Shown: positions 25,898 through 35,904 of the stretch, piece after piece
How the letters are laid out: the number at the start of each line of letters is the position of its first letter
Numbering within the stretch: the stretch's first letter is position 1
Assembly: GCA_903930435.1 (NCBI GenBank)
Contig: CAIYYN010000031.1
Location: 1-41,220, forward strand
DNA: 41,220 nucleotides
Origin: an uncultured Hyphomicrobiales bacterium
GTDB taxonomy: Bacteria > Pseudomonadota > Alphaproteobacteria > Rhizobiales > Ancalomicrobiaceae
Reading direction: 5' to 3'
Translations under genes and position numbers: made by a program
The notes under the pieces: generated by a model
Seen by the model: only the letters and a program-made list of their open reading frames with translations
Database searches by the model: none
What the model was told of the DNA's origin: nothing

Positions 25898-27102
25898 GGC
25901 GCGGCTGTGATGGTCGTATGGGCGGTGAGACGCAGGGCGATAATGCCGATGACGCAGCTCGTGGCAATCGCGCTCAGGATGGCAAGCGTCGGGGTTGCTC
26001 CCAGCCGTTCAATGAGGAGAGCCCCCATGGATGGCGCGGCGGCCTGGGCGACGAGCATGGGCATGGCCAGACGCCCCATGAGCACCGGGTAACCCTTGGA
26101 CCCGAAGAGGGAAAGCGGCACCGTTCCACGCGCAATCGACCAGATGCCGGTCCCCGCGCCATAGGCGATGATGCCGATCGCAGCCAGTTCGACACCAAAC
26201 CACAGGACCGCAAGACCCATGGCCATCAGTCCCGTTGCCAGCCACAGAACCCAGATCGGGTGCAGGCGGTTACCGATCAGACGCTCGATGAGCCGCGTGA
26301 AGACCTGGGCGGGCCCGATGATTGCACCAATACCCACGGCTGCCGCATAGCCCATGCCATTGGCTTGCAGGATGGTCACCAGATGCACCGATATGACAGC
26401 CGCCGCCGTTGATCCCAAGGTCAACACGAGTGCCAACAGCAGAAAGCTGGCAAGTCGATGATCAAGCGGCCTGGGTTCGTGGAATGTCTGTTCGGTCGGA
26501 CCAGTCTCGATGTCCAGCGACTTGTGCGCCGGGATGCACAGAAGGATCATGGGCAGGCAGATCAGAAGTTCGAGCGCGGCGTAGCTCAGGCAGGTGAAGC
26601 GCCAGCCGATCCGTTCAACGAGAAAGGCCGACAGCGGCCACGATACGGTGCTCGCAAAGCCACTCCACAGCGTCAGGGTGGAAATGGCCCGCCGGGCGCG
26701 TTGACCGTAGAGCCAGCCAAGCGTGGCGAAGGCTGCGTCATAAAGCGCCGCGCTCATGCCGAGGCCCATGATCCCCCAGCTCAGAAAATAGGTGAGTGTG
26801 CTGGTGGACGAGGCGAGGCAGCACAGGCCGATGGCAATCAGGATCGTTCCGCCGGCAAGGACCAGTTTCCCGCCGTGCCGTTCAATCAGTTTTCCGACAA
26901 CGATGGAACAAAGCCCCGAGACGCCAAGACCAAGCGACAGACCCGCGATGATCAGGGCATAGCTCCAGCCGGTGGCGGCGGCGATCTGCTGACCGAGGAC
27001 GCCCGGCAGGTAATAGCTGGCACCATAGTTCAGGATCTGAACGATGCCGAGCGACGGAATTGTCAGATGATGGCGCAAGGTCGGGTAAGGCGTGCTTGTC
27101 AT
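25894..27102 (-). CDS. MFS transporter, 12-TM, last gene of the yej operon
   Basis: 402 residues with about 12 hydrophobic helices. The layout (GIVQILNYGASYYLPGVLGQQIAAATGWS at the start, then GLGVSGLCSIVVGKLIERHGGK as motif A region) is that of uncharacterised MFS carriers of the oxalate/formate antiporter or YfkF-like group. The substrate is unknown. Its ATG lies within the stop of yejF (ATGA, 27099-27102), so translation is coupled to the ABC transporter. That suggests it handles the same or a derived compound, for instance exporting an amino acid left after peptide cleavage. At its 3' end it overlaps the ggt stop. Confidence 0.82.
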   Translation of the reverse strand: MTSTPYPTLRHHLTIPSLGIVQILNYGASYYLPGVLGQQIAAATGWSYALIIAGLSLGLGVSGLCSIVVGKLIERHGGKLVLAGGTILIAIGLCCLASSTSTLTYFLSWGIMGLGMSAALYDAAFATLGWLYGQRARRAISTLTLWSGFASTVSWPLSAFLVERIGWRFTCLSYAALELLICLPMILLCIPAHKSLDIETGPTEQTFHEPRPLDHRLASFLLLALVLTLGSTAAAVISVHLVTILQANGMGYAAAVGIGAIIGPAQVFTRLIERLIGNRLHPIWVLWLATGLMAMGLAVLWFGVELAAIGIIAYGAGTGIWSIARGTVPLSLFGSKGYPVLMGRLAMPMLVAQAAAPSMGALLIERLGATPTLAILSAIATSCVIGIIALRLTAHTTITAAP

Positions 27103-28778
27103 TGCCTTACCGCGCCCTCCGTCGCCTCGATGTTGAAGGCTGCGGCCATGAGAGCGCGCGTGTAGGCTGATTTCGGGGCCGAGAAGATCTCCGTTGCGGT
27201 TCCCTGTTCGACGACCTTGCCATCCTTCATGACAATGACTTCGTTTGCCAGGGCCTTCACAACCTTGAGATCATGCGAAATGAAGAGATAGGCGAGATTG
27301 CGCCGCGACTGGAGATCCCGCAGCAGATCGACGACCTGCGCCTGAACCGACATGTCGAGTGCGGATGTGGGTTCGTCGAGCACGATGAATTCCGGTTCAA
27401 GCACAAGCGCGCGGGCGATCGAGATGCGCTGGCGCTGGCCGCCGGAGAATTCATGCGGGTACCGATGGCGCGAGTCGGGATCGAGGCCGACTTCCCGAAG
27501 CACAGCGATGACCTTGGCCTCCCTGTCAGCAGCGGTGAGATCGCGGCGATGGACGCTCAGCCCTTCACCGACGATGTCGGCAATCGACAGGCGCGGCGAC
27601 AGCGAGCCAAAGGGGTCCTGGAAAACGATCTGCATGTTTTGCCGCATGGTGCGGGTCGCGGCGAATTTCAGGCCGTCAATCGCACGACCGAGCACGACGA
27701 TGCGACCCGTCGAGGAAATCAGCCGTAGCATGGCGAGGCCCAGCGTGGTCTTGCCGGACCCGGATTCCCCGACCACGCCAACGGTCTGTCCCGCCCGCAC
27801 CTTGACCGACACGCCATCAACCGCCTTCACATGGCCGACGACCCGGCGCATGAGGCCGGCGCGGATCGGGAACCAGACCTTGAGATCCTCGACTTCTGCG
27901 ACGACCGGTGCCGACAGGTTCGCCTCGGGTGGATTGCCCTTTGGTTCAGCGGCCAGCAGATGCCGGGTGTAGGGATGCTGCGGATCGGCAAAGAGCGTCG
28001 ACGTCGGGCCGGCTTCCACGATCTCGCCCTTGGTCATGACACAGGTGCACTCGGCGAACCGACGGACGATGCCGAGGTCGTGGGTGATGAACAGCACGGC
28101 CATGTTGCGATGGCGCTTCAGGTCGTCGAGCAGCTTGAGGATCTGCGCCTGAACCGTGACATCGAGCGCCGTTGTTGGTTCGTCGGCAATCAGCAGCGAG
28201 GGTTCATTGGCCAAGGCCATGGCGATCATCACGCGCTGGCGCTGTCCGCCCGACAGTTGGTGCGGGTAGGACGCAAGGCGGGACTTCGGGTCAGGGATGC
28301 CGACCTGGGTCAGCAACTCAACCACCCGGTCGCGGGTTGCCTTGGCCCCAAGCGGCTGATGCAACTGGATCATCTCGGCAATCTGGCGGCCAACCGAGTG
28401 CAGCGGGTTGAGCGAACTCATCGGCTCCTGGAACACCATCGAGATGTCCTTGCCCCGGATTCGCCGGAGCTCGGCGGGATTAAGGCTGGCAAGATTTTGG
28501 CCGCGAAACAGGACTTCGCTGCGCGGATCGACGATGGCCTGAGCAGGCAGAAGCTTCGGAATCGAGAGGGCCGTCACCGATTTGCCGGACCCGGATTCAC
28601 CCACCAGCGCCAGCGTTTCACCGACACGCAGATCAAAGGATACCGAATTGACCGCGATCAGTTTCTTGCCGCCCTGGGCGAAGGAAACGCTCAGGTTACG
28701 GACGGACAGAAGTGGCGACTGAGGGCTGGATGACACGACCGGCGATCCTGCAGACATTGGGTGTGATATCTCTGTCAT
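27099..28778 (-). CDS. yejF: Peptide ABC transporter ATPase, fused double domain (YejF type)
   Basis: 559 residues with two complete ABC cassettes in one chain, as in E. coli YejF (529). The first Walker A is GESGSGKSV at about 60-68; signatures are LSGGQRQR in the first half and FSGGQRQR in the second; the second Walker A is GESGSGKTT near residue 350. Walker B regions [12 protein letters not shown] and [12 protein letters not shown] are intact, so both halves look active. Each half has the C-terminal oligopeptide-binding extension typical of Opp/Dpp ATPases ([12 protein letters not shown]). It overlaps yejE (ATGA, 28775-28778) and the MFS gene. Confidence 0.94.
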   Translation of the reverse strand: MTEISHPMSAGSPVVSSSPQSPLLSVRNLSVSFAQGGKKLIAVNSVSFDLRVGETLALVGESGSGKSVTALSIPKLLPAQAIVDPRSEVLFRGQNLASLNPAELRRIRGKDISMVFQEPMSSLNPLHSVGRQIAEMIQLHQPLGAKATRDRVVELLTQVGIPDPKSRLASYPHQLSGGQRQRVMIAMALANEPSLLIADEPTTALDVTVQAQILKLLDDLKRHRNMAVLFITHDLGIVRRFAECTCVMTKGEIVEAGPTSTLFADPQHPYTRHLLAAEPKGNPPEANLSAPVVAEVEDLKVWFPIRAGLMRRVVGHVKAVDGVSVKVRAGQTVGVVGESGSGKTTLGLAMLRLISSTGRIVVLGRAIDGLKFAATRTMRQNMQIVFQDPFGSLSPRLSIADIVGEGLSVHRRDLTAADREAKVIAVLREVGLDPDSRHRYPHEFSGGQRQRISIARALVLEPEFIVLDEPTSALDMSVQAQVVDLLRDLQSRRNLAYLFISHDLKVVKALANEVIVMKDGKVVEQGTATEIFSAPKSAYTRALMAAAFNIEATEGAVRQ

Positions 28779-29917
28779 TTGAATGTCTTGCGTGGATCGA
28801 ACGCATCGCGGACGGCTTCACCGACAAAAATCAGCAGGCTCAGCATGATCGAAATCGTGAAGAACCCGGTGAGGCCAAGCCAGGGCGCTTGCAGGTTGTT
28901 CTTGCCCTGCGCCAGCAGTTCGCCGAGGGATGGCGACCCCGGAGGCAGGCCAAATCCGAGGAAATCGAGCGCCGTCAATGTGCTGATCGAGCCGTTCAAG
29001 ATGAAGGGCATGAAGGTCAGCGTGGCCACCATCGCATTCGGCAGGAGGTGCCGCCACATGATGGTGCCATTGGAGACACCGAGCGCGCGGGCGGCGCGGA
29101 CATATTCGAAATTCCGGGCACGCAGGAATTCCGCCCGCACGACACCGACCAGTCGGGTCCACGAGAACAGGAGCAGGATGCCGAGCAGGATCCAGAACCC
29201 CGGCGGCAGAACCGCAGACACGATCAGCAGCAGATAGAGCTCCGGCAGGGACGTCCAGATTTCGATGAAGCGCTGGAACAGAAGGTCGGTCCAGCCGCCG
29301 AAATAGCCCTGCACGGCTCCTGCAGCAACGCCGATCACCGAGGAGATAATGGTCAGGATGAGGCCGAACAGCACCGAAATCCGGAAGCCATAGATCATGC
29401 GAGCCATGACATCGCGGGTCTGATCATCTGTGCCGAGCCAGTTCCAGTTGCCGATGGTGCAGCTCGGGTCATCGACGCCCTGCTCATAATGCGAGCAGCG
29501 CTTGTCGCGCGAATAAAGCCACGAGGGCTTGGCGGGGGCGGGATCGGGGATCTCGTTGTTCACGGTACTGTAGGAATAGCGGATCGGTGGCCAGATCTCC
29601 CAGCCATTCGAGGTGATTTCCTTGATGGTGACGGGATCACGGTAATCGGTGCGCGGCAGGAAGCCGCCGAAGGTCGATTCCGGGTAATCGACGAAGATCG
29701 GCGTGTAGTACTCGCCCTTGTAGGAGATCAGGATCGGCTTGTCGTTGGCCAGAAACTCCGCAAATAGCGACAGCACGAAAATGCAGAGGAAGATCCAGAG
29801 GGACCAGTAACCGCGCCGATTGGCCCGGAAATTGGCCAGCCGACGCTGGTTCATCGGCGACAGGGCGGGTTTCCTTGGACGCGCGACCGAACCGGCGGAT
29901 GTCATCGTGCTGCTCAT
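28775..29917 (-). CDS. yejE: Peptide ABC transporter permease (YejE type)
   Basis: 380 residues. ATG 29917 has a strong ribosome site, GGGAGGT, seven bases upstream. An N-terminal basic stretch leads to one membrane helix (YWSLWIFLCIFVLSLFAEFL), then a periplasmic segment of about 110 residues with Tyr/Trp-rich sequence and a Cys pair (RDKRCSH, DPSCTIG), as in the YejE/OppC2 subgroup. The core binding-protein-dependent permease domain follows, with the EAA loop 'EFLRARNFEYVRAARALGVS'. It pairs with YejB to form the channel. It starts three bases after the yejB stop. Confidence 0.92.
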   Translation of the reverse strand: MSSTMTSAGSVARPRKPALSPMNQRRLANFRANRRGYWSLWIFLCIFVLSLFAEFLANDKPILISYKGEYYTPIFVDYPESTFGGFLPRTDYRDPVTIKEITSNGWEIWPPIRYSYSTVNNEIPDPAPAKPSWLYSRDKRCSHYEQGVDDPSCTIGNWNWLGTDDQTRDVMARMIYGFRISVLFGLILTIISSVIGVAAGAVQGYFGGWTDLLFQRFIEIWTSLPELYLLLIVSAVLPPGFWILLGILLLFSWTRLVGVVRAEFLRARNFEYVRAARALGVSNGTIMWRHLLPNAMVATLTFMPFILNGSISTLTALDFLGFGLPPGSPSLGELLAQGKNNLQAPWLGLTGFFTISIMLSLLIFVGEAVRDAFDPRKTFK

Positions 29918-29920
29918 GGC

Positions 29921-31045
29921 TCAGACCTCCCGCGTTTCGAAATCGATGCGCGGATCGATCCACGTATAGGTCAGATCCGACAGCAGGCCGATCAGCAGGC
30001 CGAACAGCGAGAAGATGTAGAGCGTGGCGAAGACGACCGGGTAATCGCGGTTGATCACGGCCTCAAAACCGAGCAGGCCGAGACCATCGAGCGAGAAGAT
30101 CTGTTCGATCAGCAGGGAACCCGTGAAAAACGCGCCGATGAAGGCACCGGGGAACCCGGAAATCACGAGCAGCATGGCATTGCGGAAGACGTGGCCGTAG
30201 AGCACCTGGCGTTCGTTGAGGCCCTTCATGCGAGCAGTCGTCACATATTGCTTGCCGATTTCATCGAGGAAGCAGTTCTTGGTCAGCATCGTTGTATTGG
30301 CAAAGGCACCCAGCACCATGGCCAGCAATGGCAGGACCAGATGCCAGACATAGTCGAGCATGGCCCTGGGATCACTCAGCCACTGCCACGTGGTGACGTG
30401 ACTGTATTGCTCGGACCAGAGGCCACGCAAGGGGAACAGGTTCCAGAACGACCCACCGGCAAAAAGCACGATCAGGAAGATGCCGAAGAGAAAGCCCGGT
30501 ACCGCGTAACCAATGACAATCACGGTAGATGTCCACAGATCAAAGCGACTGCCATCCGTGACCGCTTTCCTGATACCGAGCGGGATCGAGATCGCGTAGG
30601 AAATCAGCGTCAGCCAGAGGCCGAGCGAGATGGAGACGGGCATTTTTTCGCCGACCAGCTGCAACACCGAGATATTGCGATAATAGCTCTCGCCGAAATG
30701 GAACGTGGCGTAATTGGACATCATCAGCAGGAAACGCTCGAGCGGCGGCTTGTCGAAGCCGAACTGCTTTTCCAGCTTCTTGATGAATTCGGGATCGAGC
30801 CCCTGGCTACCACGATAGCGCGACGACGTCGCATCGCCTGCCGCGCCGCCCGGTCGCTGCCCCATGAGATCGCCGCCGCCACCGGAAATACGGGCCGTTG
30901 CCGAAACATCGGCGCCCGTCAATTGTGCGATGACCTTTTCCACCGGGCCACCCGGCGCGAACTGCACGATCACAAAGCTGATCGCCATGATGCCGATCAG
31001 CGTCGGTATCACCAGAAGAAGTCGGCGGAGGATATAGGCAAGCAT
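29921..31045 (-). CDS. yejB: Peptide ABC transporter permease (YejB type)
   Basis: 374 residues from ATG 31045, where the typical OppB-like opening MLAYILRRLLLVIPTLIGI begins; the open frame extends to 31240 inside the upstream gene but without family residues. Six membrane helices are predicted by eye. Between helix 1 and the core is a periplasmic insert that is Gly-rich (ISGGGGDLMGQRPGG), as in YejB proteins. The EAA loop reads EIGKQYVTTARMKGLNERQVLYGHVFRNA. It starts 22 bases after the second binding-protein gene and is followed by yejE after three bases. Confidence 0.92.
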   Translation of the reverse strand: MLAYILRRLLLVIPTLIGIMAISFVIVQFAPGGPVEKVIAQLTGADVSATARISGGGGDLMGQRPGGAAGDATSSRYRGSQGLDPEFIKKLEKQFGFDKPPLERFLLMMSNYATFHFGESYYRNISVLQLVGEKMPVSISLGLWLTLISYAISIPLGIRKAVTDGSRFDLWTSTVIVIGYAVPGFLFGIFLIVLFAGGSFWNLFPLRGLWSEQYSHVTTWQWLSDPRAMLDYVWHLVLPLLAMVLGAFANTTMLTKNCFLDEIGKQYVTTARMKGLNERQVLYGHVFRNAMLLVISGFPGAFIGAFFTGSLLIEQIFSLDGLGLLGFEAVINRDYPVVFATLYIFSLFGLLIGLLSDLTYTWIDPRIDFETREV

Positions 31046-31067
31046 TGATGATGCGTACTTTCGTGGT

Positions 31068-32981
31068 TCAAAGGCCCTTGCCGAGGTGTCGTGCCTTGTC
31101 GGCGTCCAGCCACCATGTGGTCTCGATGGCACGATCAAACGGCGGCTGCTCGGAAGGACGGGCATAGATGTCCCACATGGCGATTCTGTGGGCAGGCAAG
31201 AACCAGTGCGGCACCATGTAAAACCCGGCGCGCAGCACACGATCCAGCGCGCGACCGGCGAGGGCCATGTCTGCGCGGGTTTTCGCTCTCAAGACGGCAT
31301 CAATCAACGCATCGATCGCGGGATCATTGAAGCCGGCATAATTCTGCGACCCCTTCAGATTGGCACGCGAGGACGCAAACAGATCACGCATGCCATCGTC
31401 GGCAGTCGGGGATTGGGAAAAGCGACGTGTGATGACGTCAAAGTCAAAGTCGTTGAGGCGGCTCTGGTACTGAGAGGCATCAATGGTGCGGATCGTAGCG
31501 TCGATCCCGAGCAGTTTCAGATTGGCGACGAACGGGCCGACGACGCGTTCGAGCGATGAGTCATCATCCAGGAATTCCAGCACGAAGCGTTCACCAGCAG
31601 CGTTCTTCAGGACGCCTGCAACCGACGCCCAGCCTGCCTGCGCCAGCAGCTCCGAAGCCTTGCGGAGATTGGTCCTGTCATGTTCCGATCCGTCGGACAC
31701 CGGCGGATTGACCGCCTCGCCGAATACGCTGTCGGGCACCTTGCCACGAAACGGCTCAAGCAGGTTCAGTTCGTCCGCGTCGGGCAAGCCGGACGCCCGC
31801 ATGCTCGACGTCTCGAAATAGGATTGGGTCCGCTTGTAGGCGTTGTAGAAGAGGGTCTTGTTTGTCCATTCAAAATCGAAGGCGAGGCCGATGGCCTCAC
31901 GGATGCGCGGATCGCGGAACTGGGGGCGGCGGGTGTTGAAGAACCAGCCCTGCAGGCCGGAGGGCGAGCCATCCGGCAGTTCCAGTTTCACGACTTGCTT
32001 GTTGATGACGGCCGGAAAGTCATATTCGGTGGCCCAGGTGCGCGACGTATATTCCTCGCGCAACAGATACTGGCCTGCCTTGAAGGCTTCGAAGGCCACG
32101 GTTCGCTCGTGGTACATGTCATAGCGGATGACATCAAAATTGTGCTGGCCACGGCGGATCGGCAGGTCCTTGGCCCAATAGTCGGCGACGCGGTTGTATT
32201 CGATATAGCGGCCTTGTTCGAAGGTGCCGATCTTGTAGGGACCGCTGCCAAGGGGCGGGTCGAGCGTGGTTTCCTCGAAATTACGCGTGGCATAATAGGC
32301 TTTCGAGACGATCGGCAGATAGGCGACGATCATCAGCAGGGAGCGGCTGGTTCCCGGCTGGAAGCGCACAAGCACCGTCCTCTCATCCTCGGCGGTGGCC
32401 GAGATCATCGGCTTGATGGTCTCGGAAATCGCGGGATGGCCCTTGTCGCGCAAGGTTGTGAGCGTGAAGGCAACATCGTCCGCTGTGAGCCGTGAGCCAT
32501 CGTGAAAGCGGGCTTCAGGGCGCAATTTGAAGCGCATATCCGTGTTGTCGGCGTTGACAGTCACACTCTCGGCGATCAGGCCATAGAGCGCATCCGGTTC
32601 ATCAAACGCCCGCGTCATCAGTGTATCAAAGATGAGCAGATCCATATTGGCGGGTGCTCGGCCCTTCAGGATCAGCGTATTGAAGCTGTCAAAGGTCGTT
32701 GTGTTCTGATTGTACCGCGAGAGATAGGGTGCATTGCTGGTCATCCGGCCACCCTTTGGTGCGTCCGGATTGACATAGGCCAAATGCTGGAAATCGGCGG
32801 GATATTTCAGATCGCCGAAAATCGACAGACCATGCTGCGGACCGGCTTCAGCCGCTGAGGCTGGCCGGATCAGGCCGAGGGGGGCGAGCGTGCCGAGGAC
32901 TGCGCCGCTCGCCGCAACAGAACCCATGCCTTGCAGCATCCGGCGTCGCGACGGTCCCTGCATGCCCGCGCCAGACGTCAA
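31068..32981 (-). CDS. Peptide ABC transporter substrate-binding protein (YejA type), second copy
   Basis: 637 residues, SBP_bac_5 (cluster C) family. The start is an unusual TTG at 32981: it has GGAGG with six bases of spacing and lies in the overlap TTGA with the stop of the first copy, while the next ATG (32963) is 24 bases from that site. The N-terminus is a twin-arginine signal (SRRRMLQGMG) followed by a hydrophobic run and PASAAEA, so export in a folded state is likely. The family opening LKYPADFQHLAYVNPDAPKGG and the 'PPLGSGPYKIGTFEQGR' box are clear. It is related to the first copy but far from identical, so the two probably differ in ligand. Confidence 0.92.
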   Translation of the reverse strand: MTSGAGMQGPSRRRMLQGMGSVAASGAVLGTLAPLGLIRPASAAEAGPQHGLSIFGDLKYPADFQHLAYVNPDAPKGGRMTSNAPYLSRYNQNTTTFDSFNTLILKGRAPANMDLLIFDTLMTRAFDEPDALYGLIAESVTVNADNTDMRFKLRPEARFHDGSRLTADDVAFTLTTLRDKGHPAISETIKPMISATAEDERTVLVRFQPGTSRSLLMIVAYLPIVSKAYYATRNFEETTLDPPLGSGPYKIGTFEQGRYIEYNRVADYWAKDLPIRRGQHNFDVIRYDMYHERTVAFEAFKAGQYLLREEYTSRTWATEYDFPAVINKQVVKLELPDGSPSGLQGWFFNTRRPQFRDPRIREAIGLAFDFEWTNKTLFYNAYKRTQSYFETSSMRASGLPDADELNLLEPFRGKVPDSVFGEAVNPPVSDGSEHDRTNLRKASELLAQAGWASVAGVLKNAAGERFVLEFLDDDSSLERVVGPFVANLKLLGIDATIRTIDASQYQSRLNDFDFDVITRRFSQSPTADDGMRDLFASSRANLKGSQNYAGFNDPAIDALIDAVLRAKTRADMALAGRALDRVLRAGFYMVPHWFLPAHRIAMWDIYARPSEQPPFDRAIETTWWLDADKARHLGKGL

Positions 32982-34897
32982 CTCTTGCCTCCGGTCTTGG
33001 CGGCCTTGGCGGCATCAAACCACCAGAGCGTCGGCAGCCCGTAGGAGTATTTCGGCAGCGGATCGGGATAGGAGAACCGGTTCCAGTGCGCCAAGCGATC
33101 ATAGGACAACGTCCAGCCGGGGATGACGTAGTGGTTCCACAGCAGGATCCGGTCGAGCGCATGCACGGCAGCCACGAGATCCTCGCGGCCCTTGTTATAG
33201 ATGATCTCGTGAATGACATAGTCGACGGCGGGGTTCTTGATGCCACCGTAGTTGGCCGATCCGTCCTTGTCCGCTGCGTCCGAGCCGAAGTATTCCTGCT
33301 GCTCATTGCCCGGCGACAGGGATTGCGCCCAGCCGGAATGGATCATGTCAAAGTCACGGCTGCGGACCCGATTGACGAATTGCGAGGAATCCACGGTCCG
33401 TATCGACATCTCGATGCCAACAGTGGCGAGCGCTGCCTGGTAGGGTAGCGCGATGCGTTCGTCGGCAGGCGAATTGATCAGGAACTCGAATTTGAACGGC
33501 GCCTTCGTCTTGGCATTGACGAGCTTGTTGCCCTCGATGACCCATCCGGCAGCATTGAACAGCTTCAATGCTTCCCGTTGATTGGTCCGGAACGCCGTCA
33601 CATCACCGCCGACAGGGTTCTTGTAAGGCTGGGTCAGAGCCTCGTCCGGGACAGGGCCCCTGGCCTTGGCCTCCTTCAGGATTTCCAGCTCGCGTCCATC
33701 CGGAATGCCGTGCGATGCGAGTTCGGTCGGGTAGTAAAAGCTGTCGATATGTTCGTATTGGCCGAAGAAGACCGTGCGGTTGATTTCCTCGAAATTGAAC
33801 AGATAGGTGAGTGCGAGGCGAACCTTCGAGTCCTGGAACAGCGGGCGACGCAGGTTGGGGATGAACGCAGCCATCACGCCGCTGCCTTGCTTGATTTGGG
33901 GGAATTTCTCCAGCACCACGCGACCATCCTTGACGGCCGGGAAGTCATATTGCGTGGCCCAGTTCTTGGCCGATGGCTCAATGCGCACGTCGTAATTGTC
34001 GCCCTTGAAGGCTTCCAGTTCGACGGTATCGTCGCGGAAAAACTCGTAGCGGTATTCGTTGAAATTGTTCTGCCCGATGCCGAAGGGGAGTTTCGCGCCC
34101 CAATAATCGGCGACACGCTCGAGGGTCAGTGTGCGTCCGACCTCGAACGATTTGACCTTGTAGGGACCTGATCCCATCGGGGGCTCGAGGGTCGTCTTCG
34201 AGATGTCGCGCGGCTGGCCATCAGCGCCCTTGGCGGTCCACCAATGCTTGGGCAGAACCATCACCTCGCCACAGATGAACGGCAATTCGCGATTGCCGGC
34301 CTGATCGAAGGTGAAGGTCACCTCTCGTTCGCCGGTTACCTCGGCCTTCTTCACGTGGCTGTAATAGAATTCCTGCTGCGGATCATTGGCGATGAGCGCG
34401 TTGAAGGACCAGACGACATCCTCCGCCGTGATCGGCGTCCCATCCTGCCAGCGGGCTTCCGGTCGAATGCGGTAGGTTACGGATGAAAAATCAGCCGGAT
34501 AATGCCGGGCATCGGCGATCTGGCCATATTGGCTCGACACTTCGTCGAGCGACTGGGTCGTCAATCGCTCGTAGATCAGCCCAAGGCCCGGGGCGACGTT
34601 GCCCTTCGAATTGCCGACGACGGGGTTAAAATTATCAAATGTGCCGGTTTCGCCGAGCCTGAGCGTGCCGCCCTTGGGGGCATCGGGGTTCACATAGTCG
34701 AATTTTTCAAAGCCGGGCTTGTATTTGACCTGACCGACGAGTGAATCGGCGTAAATCCAGACGGGCTCGTCAGCCAAGGCTGTCCTGACAGTCAACACTG
34801 TCGGACATGCGAGCGTCAACGCGATCATGGAGGCTGTCAGGGCCGAGATCTGACGGCGCGAAAATCGAGGGTTCTTGAGGGCTGGTAAAAGGCGCAT
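32978..34897 (-). CDS. yejA: Peptide ABC transporter substrate-binding protein (YejA type), first copy
   Basis: 639 residues from ATG 34897; a GTG at 34936 would add 13 unlikely residues. It is the first gene of the operon. The signal region has RFSRRQISALTAS, a weak twin-arginine-like motif, then a hydrophobic helix and cleavage near ALADEP. The mature protein is an SBP_bac_5 peptide-binding protein with KPGFEKFDYVNPDAPKGG and the EPPMGSGPYKVKSFEVGR box near residue 200. It captures peptides in the periplasm and hands them to YejB/YejE. The promoter should lie in 34898-35113, where I see no clear hexamers. Confidence 0.92.
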   Translation of the reverse strand: MRLLPALKNPRFSRRQISALTASMIALTLACPTVLTVRTALADEPVWIYADSLVGQVKYKPGFEKFDYVNPDAPKGGTLRLGETGTFDNFNPVVGNSKGNVAPGLGLIYERLTTQSLDEVSSQYGQIADARHYPADFSSVTYRIRPEARWQDGTPITAEDVVWSFNALIANDPQQEFYYSHVKKAEVTGEREVTFTFDQAGNRELPFICGEVMVLPKHWWTAKGADGQPRDISKTTLEPPMGSGPYKVKSFEVGRTLTLERVADYWGAKLPFGIGQNNFNEYRYEFFRDDTVELEAFKGDNYDVRIEPSAKNWATQYDFPAVKDGRVVLEKFPQIKQGSGVMAAFIPNLRRPLFQDSKVRLALTYLFNFEEINRTVFFGQYEHIDSFYYPTELASHGIPDGRELEILKEAKARGPVPDEALTQPYKNPVGGDVTAFRTNQREALKLFNAAGWVIEGNKLVNAKTKAPFKFEFLINSPADERIALPYQAALATVGIEMSIRTVDSSQFVNRVRSRDFDMIHSGWAQSLSPGNEQQEYFGSDAADKDGSANYGGIKNPAVDYVIHEIIYNKGREDLVAAVHALDRILLWNHYVIPGWTLSYDRLAHWNRFSYPDPLPKYSYGLPTLWWFDAAKAAKTGGKS

Positions 34898-35113
34898 CGA
34901 TCCAGAATCGCTCCGAATAATCAGGTTGCACAACACTGTAGCCGGAAAACACTTAGACGTCGTGGAAATTTACGGATCAAGAGGCGTTCAGGCGAGTCGC
35001 ATCGAGACAAAATTTTGTGACAAAAACTAAGCGATCGCAATGGAACCCACCAGGTCGGGATTCTATGCGATTTCGGATATCAATCGCCCGGTTCTGCGCG
35101 GGCTTGCCTGCAT

Positions 35114-35144
35114 AAAAAAAGCCGAGCATCTGCCCGGCTTTTTT
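35114..35144 (-). terminator. Bidirectional intrinsic terminator after the cytochrome c gene
   Basis: Stem GCCGaGC (35121-35127) with GCcCGGC (35132-35138) around a four-base loop, one mismatch. Seven A precede and six T follow, so both strands show a hairpin with a U-run. It lies 20 bases past the cytochrome c stop on the minus strand and separates that gene from the yej operon. Confidence 0.85.
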
Positions 35145-35163
35145 GTCATTCAATTGCGGACGC

Positions 35164-35709
35164 TCAGTTTGGCATCGGCATGGGGGTCTTTGCCTGATCG
35201 CGCAGATACATGATCACGGCAGCCCGATCCTCAGGCTTGGCAAGTCCGGCAAAGCCCATCTTGGTGCCGGGAACATAGGCCTTCGGGTTCGTGAGGAACT
35301 TGTCGAGTTCGTCATAGGTCCACATGCCACCTGACTTCGCACGCGCCATCATGCCGTCCGAATAGGTGAAGGTTGCCATGTGAGCAGCCGGTCCACCAAC
35401 GACGCCATAGAGGTTCGGGCCGGTCTGATTCGGGCCACCATCGGCCGCGTTATGGCAAGCCTTGCAATTGCCAAACACCTTGGCACCGGCATCGGCGGTA
35501 GCTGCCTTCATGCGATCAGCAATCGGCGCAACCGGTGCATCCTTCGGCGCACCTGCGTCACTTTTTGCTTCCGCAACGGCCACGACGAACCCTGGCTTGG
35601 CTGGCAAGGAAGGTGAAAAAATTCCGCCGGCGAGGATATTGAGGCCGACAACAAACAGCAGTGCACCGAGTACGGCGCCAGCGATCTTGTTGAACTCCAT
35701 GGTGTCCAT
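35164..35709 (-). CDS. Membrane-anchored class I cytochrome c (CycM-like)
   Basis: 181 residues. One N-terminal membrane helix (about 8-30, AGAVLGALLFVVGLNIL) without a clear cleavage site, an Ala/Pro/Lys-rich linker (45-70), then a cytochrome c domain. Heme attachment is CKACH at 82-86 and the axial methionine is probably Met151 in PGTKMGFAGL. The fold is of the mitochondrial type, like Bradyrhizobium CycM, which passes electrons from the bc1 complex to the aa3 oxidase. ATG 35709 has AGGAG about ten bases upstream. The position divergent from kdsB, followed by pheA, is conserved in rhizobia. Confidence 0.92.
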   Translation of the reverse strand: MDTMEFNKIAGAVLGALLFVVGLNILAGGIFSPSLPAKPGFVVAVAEAKSDAGAPKDAPVAPIADRMKAATADAGAKVFGNCKACHNAADGGPNQTGPNLYGVVGGPAAHMATFTYSDGMMARAKSGGMWTYDELDKFLTNPKAYVPGTKMGFAGLAKPEDRAAVIMYLRDQAKTPMPMPN

Positions 35710-35904
35710 AGGGTCTCGTCTCCTGTTACGAGGCGTCTTTCAAACGTGCGCGACGCATCTCCAATTCGGTTCCCGACGCGCGATTTTTCGCCGCGGAAAC
35801 TACAAGCTTTCACATGCCGCTGTCCAGCCGTATAAACGTCGTCTTTCGTCTGTGCAAAACGAAATCGTAAAGCAATGATGTGACGAAGCGATCCGGGTTG
35901 AAAA

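Noticed and set aside
27831-29767. Long plus-strand frames (300 and 351 codons) opposite yejF and yejE
   Set aside because: They are shadows of two ABC-transporter genes whose motifs are intact; the predicted peptides are low-complexity Arg/Gln/Asp-rich.
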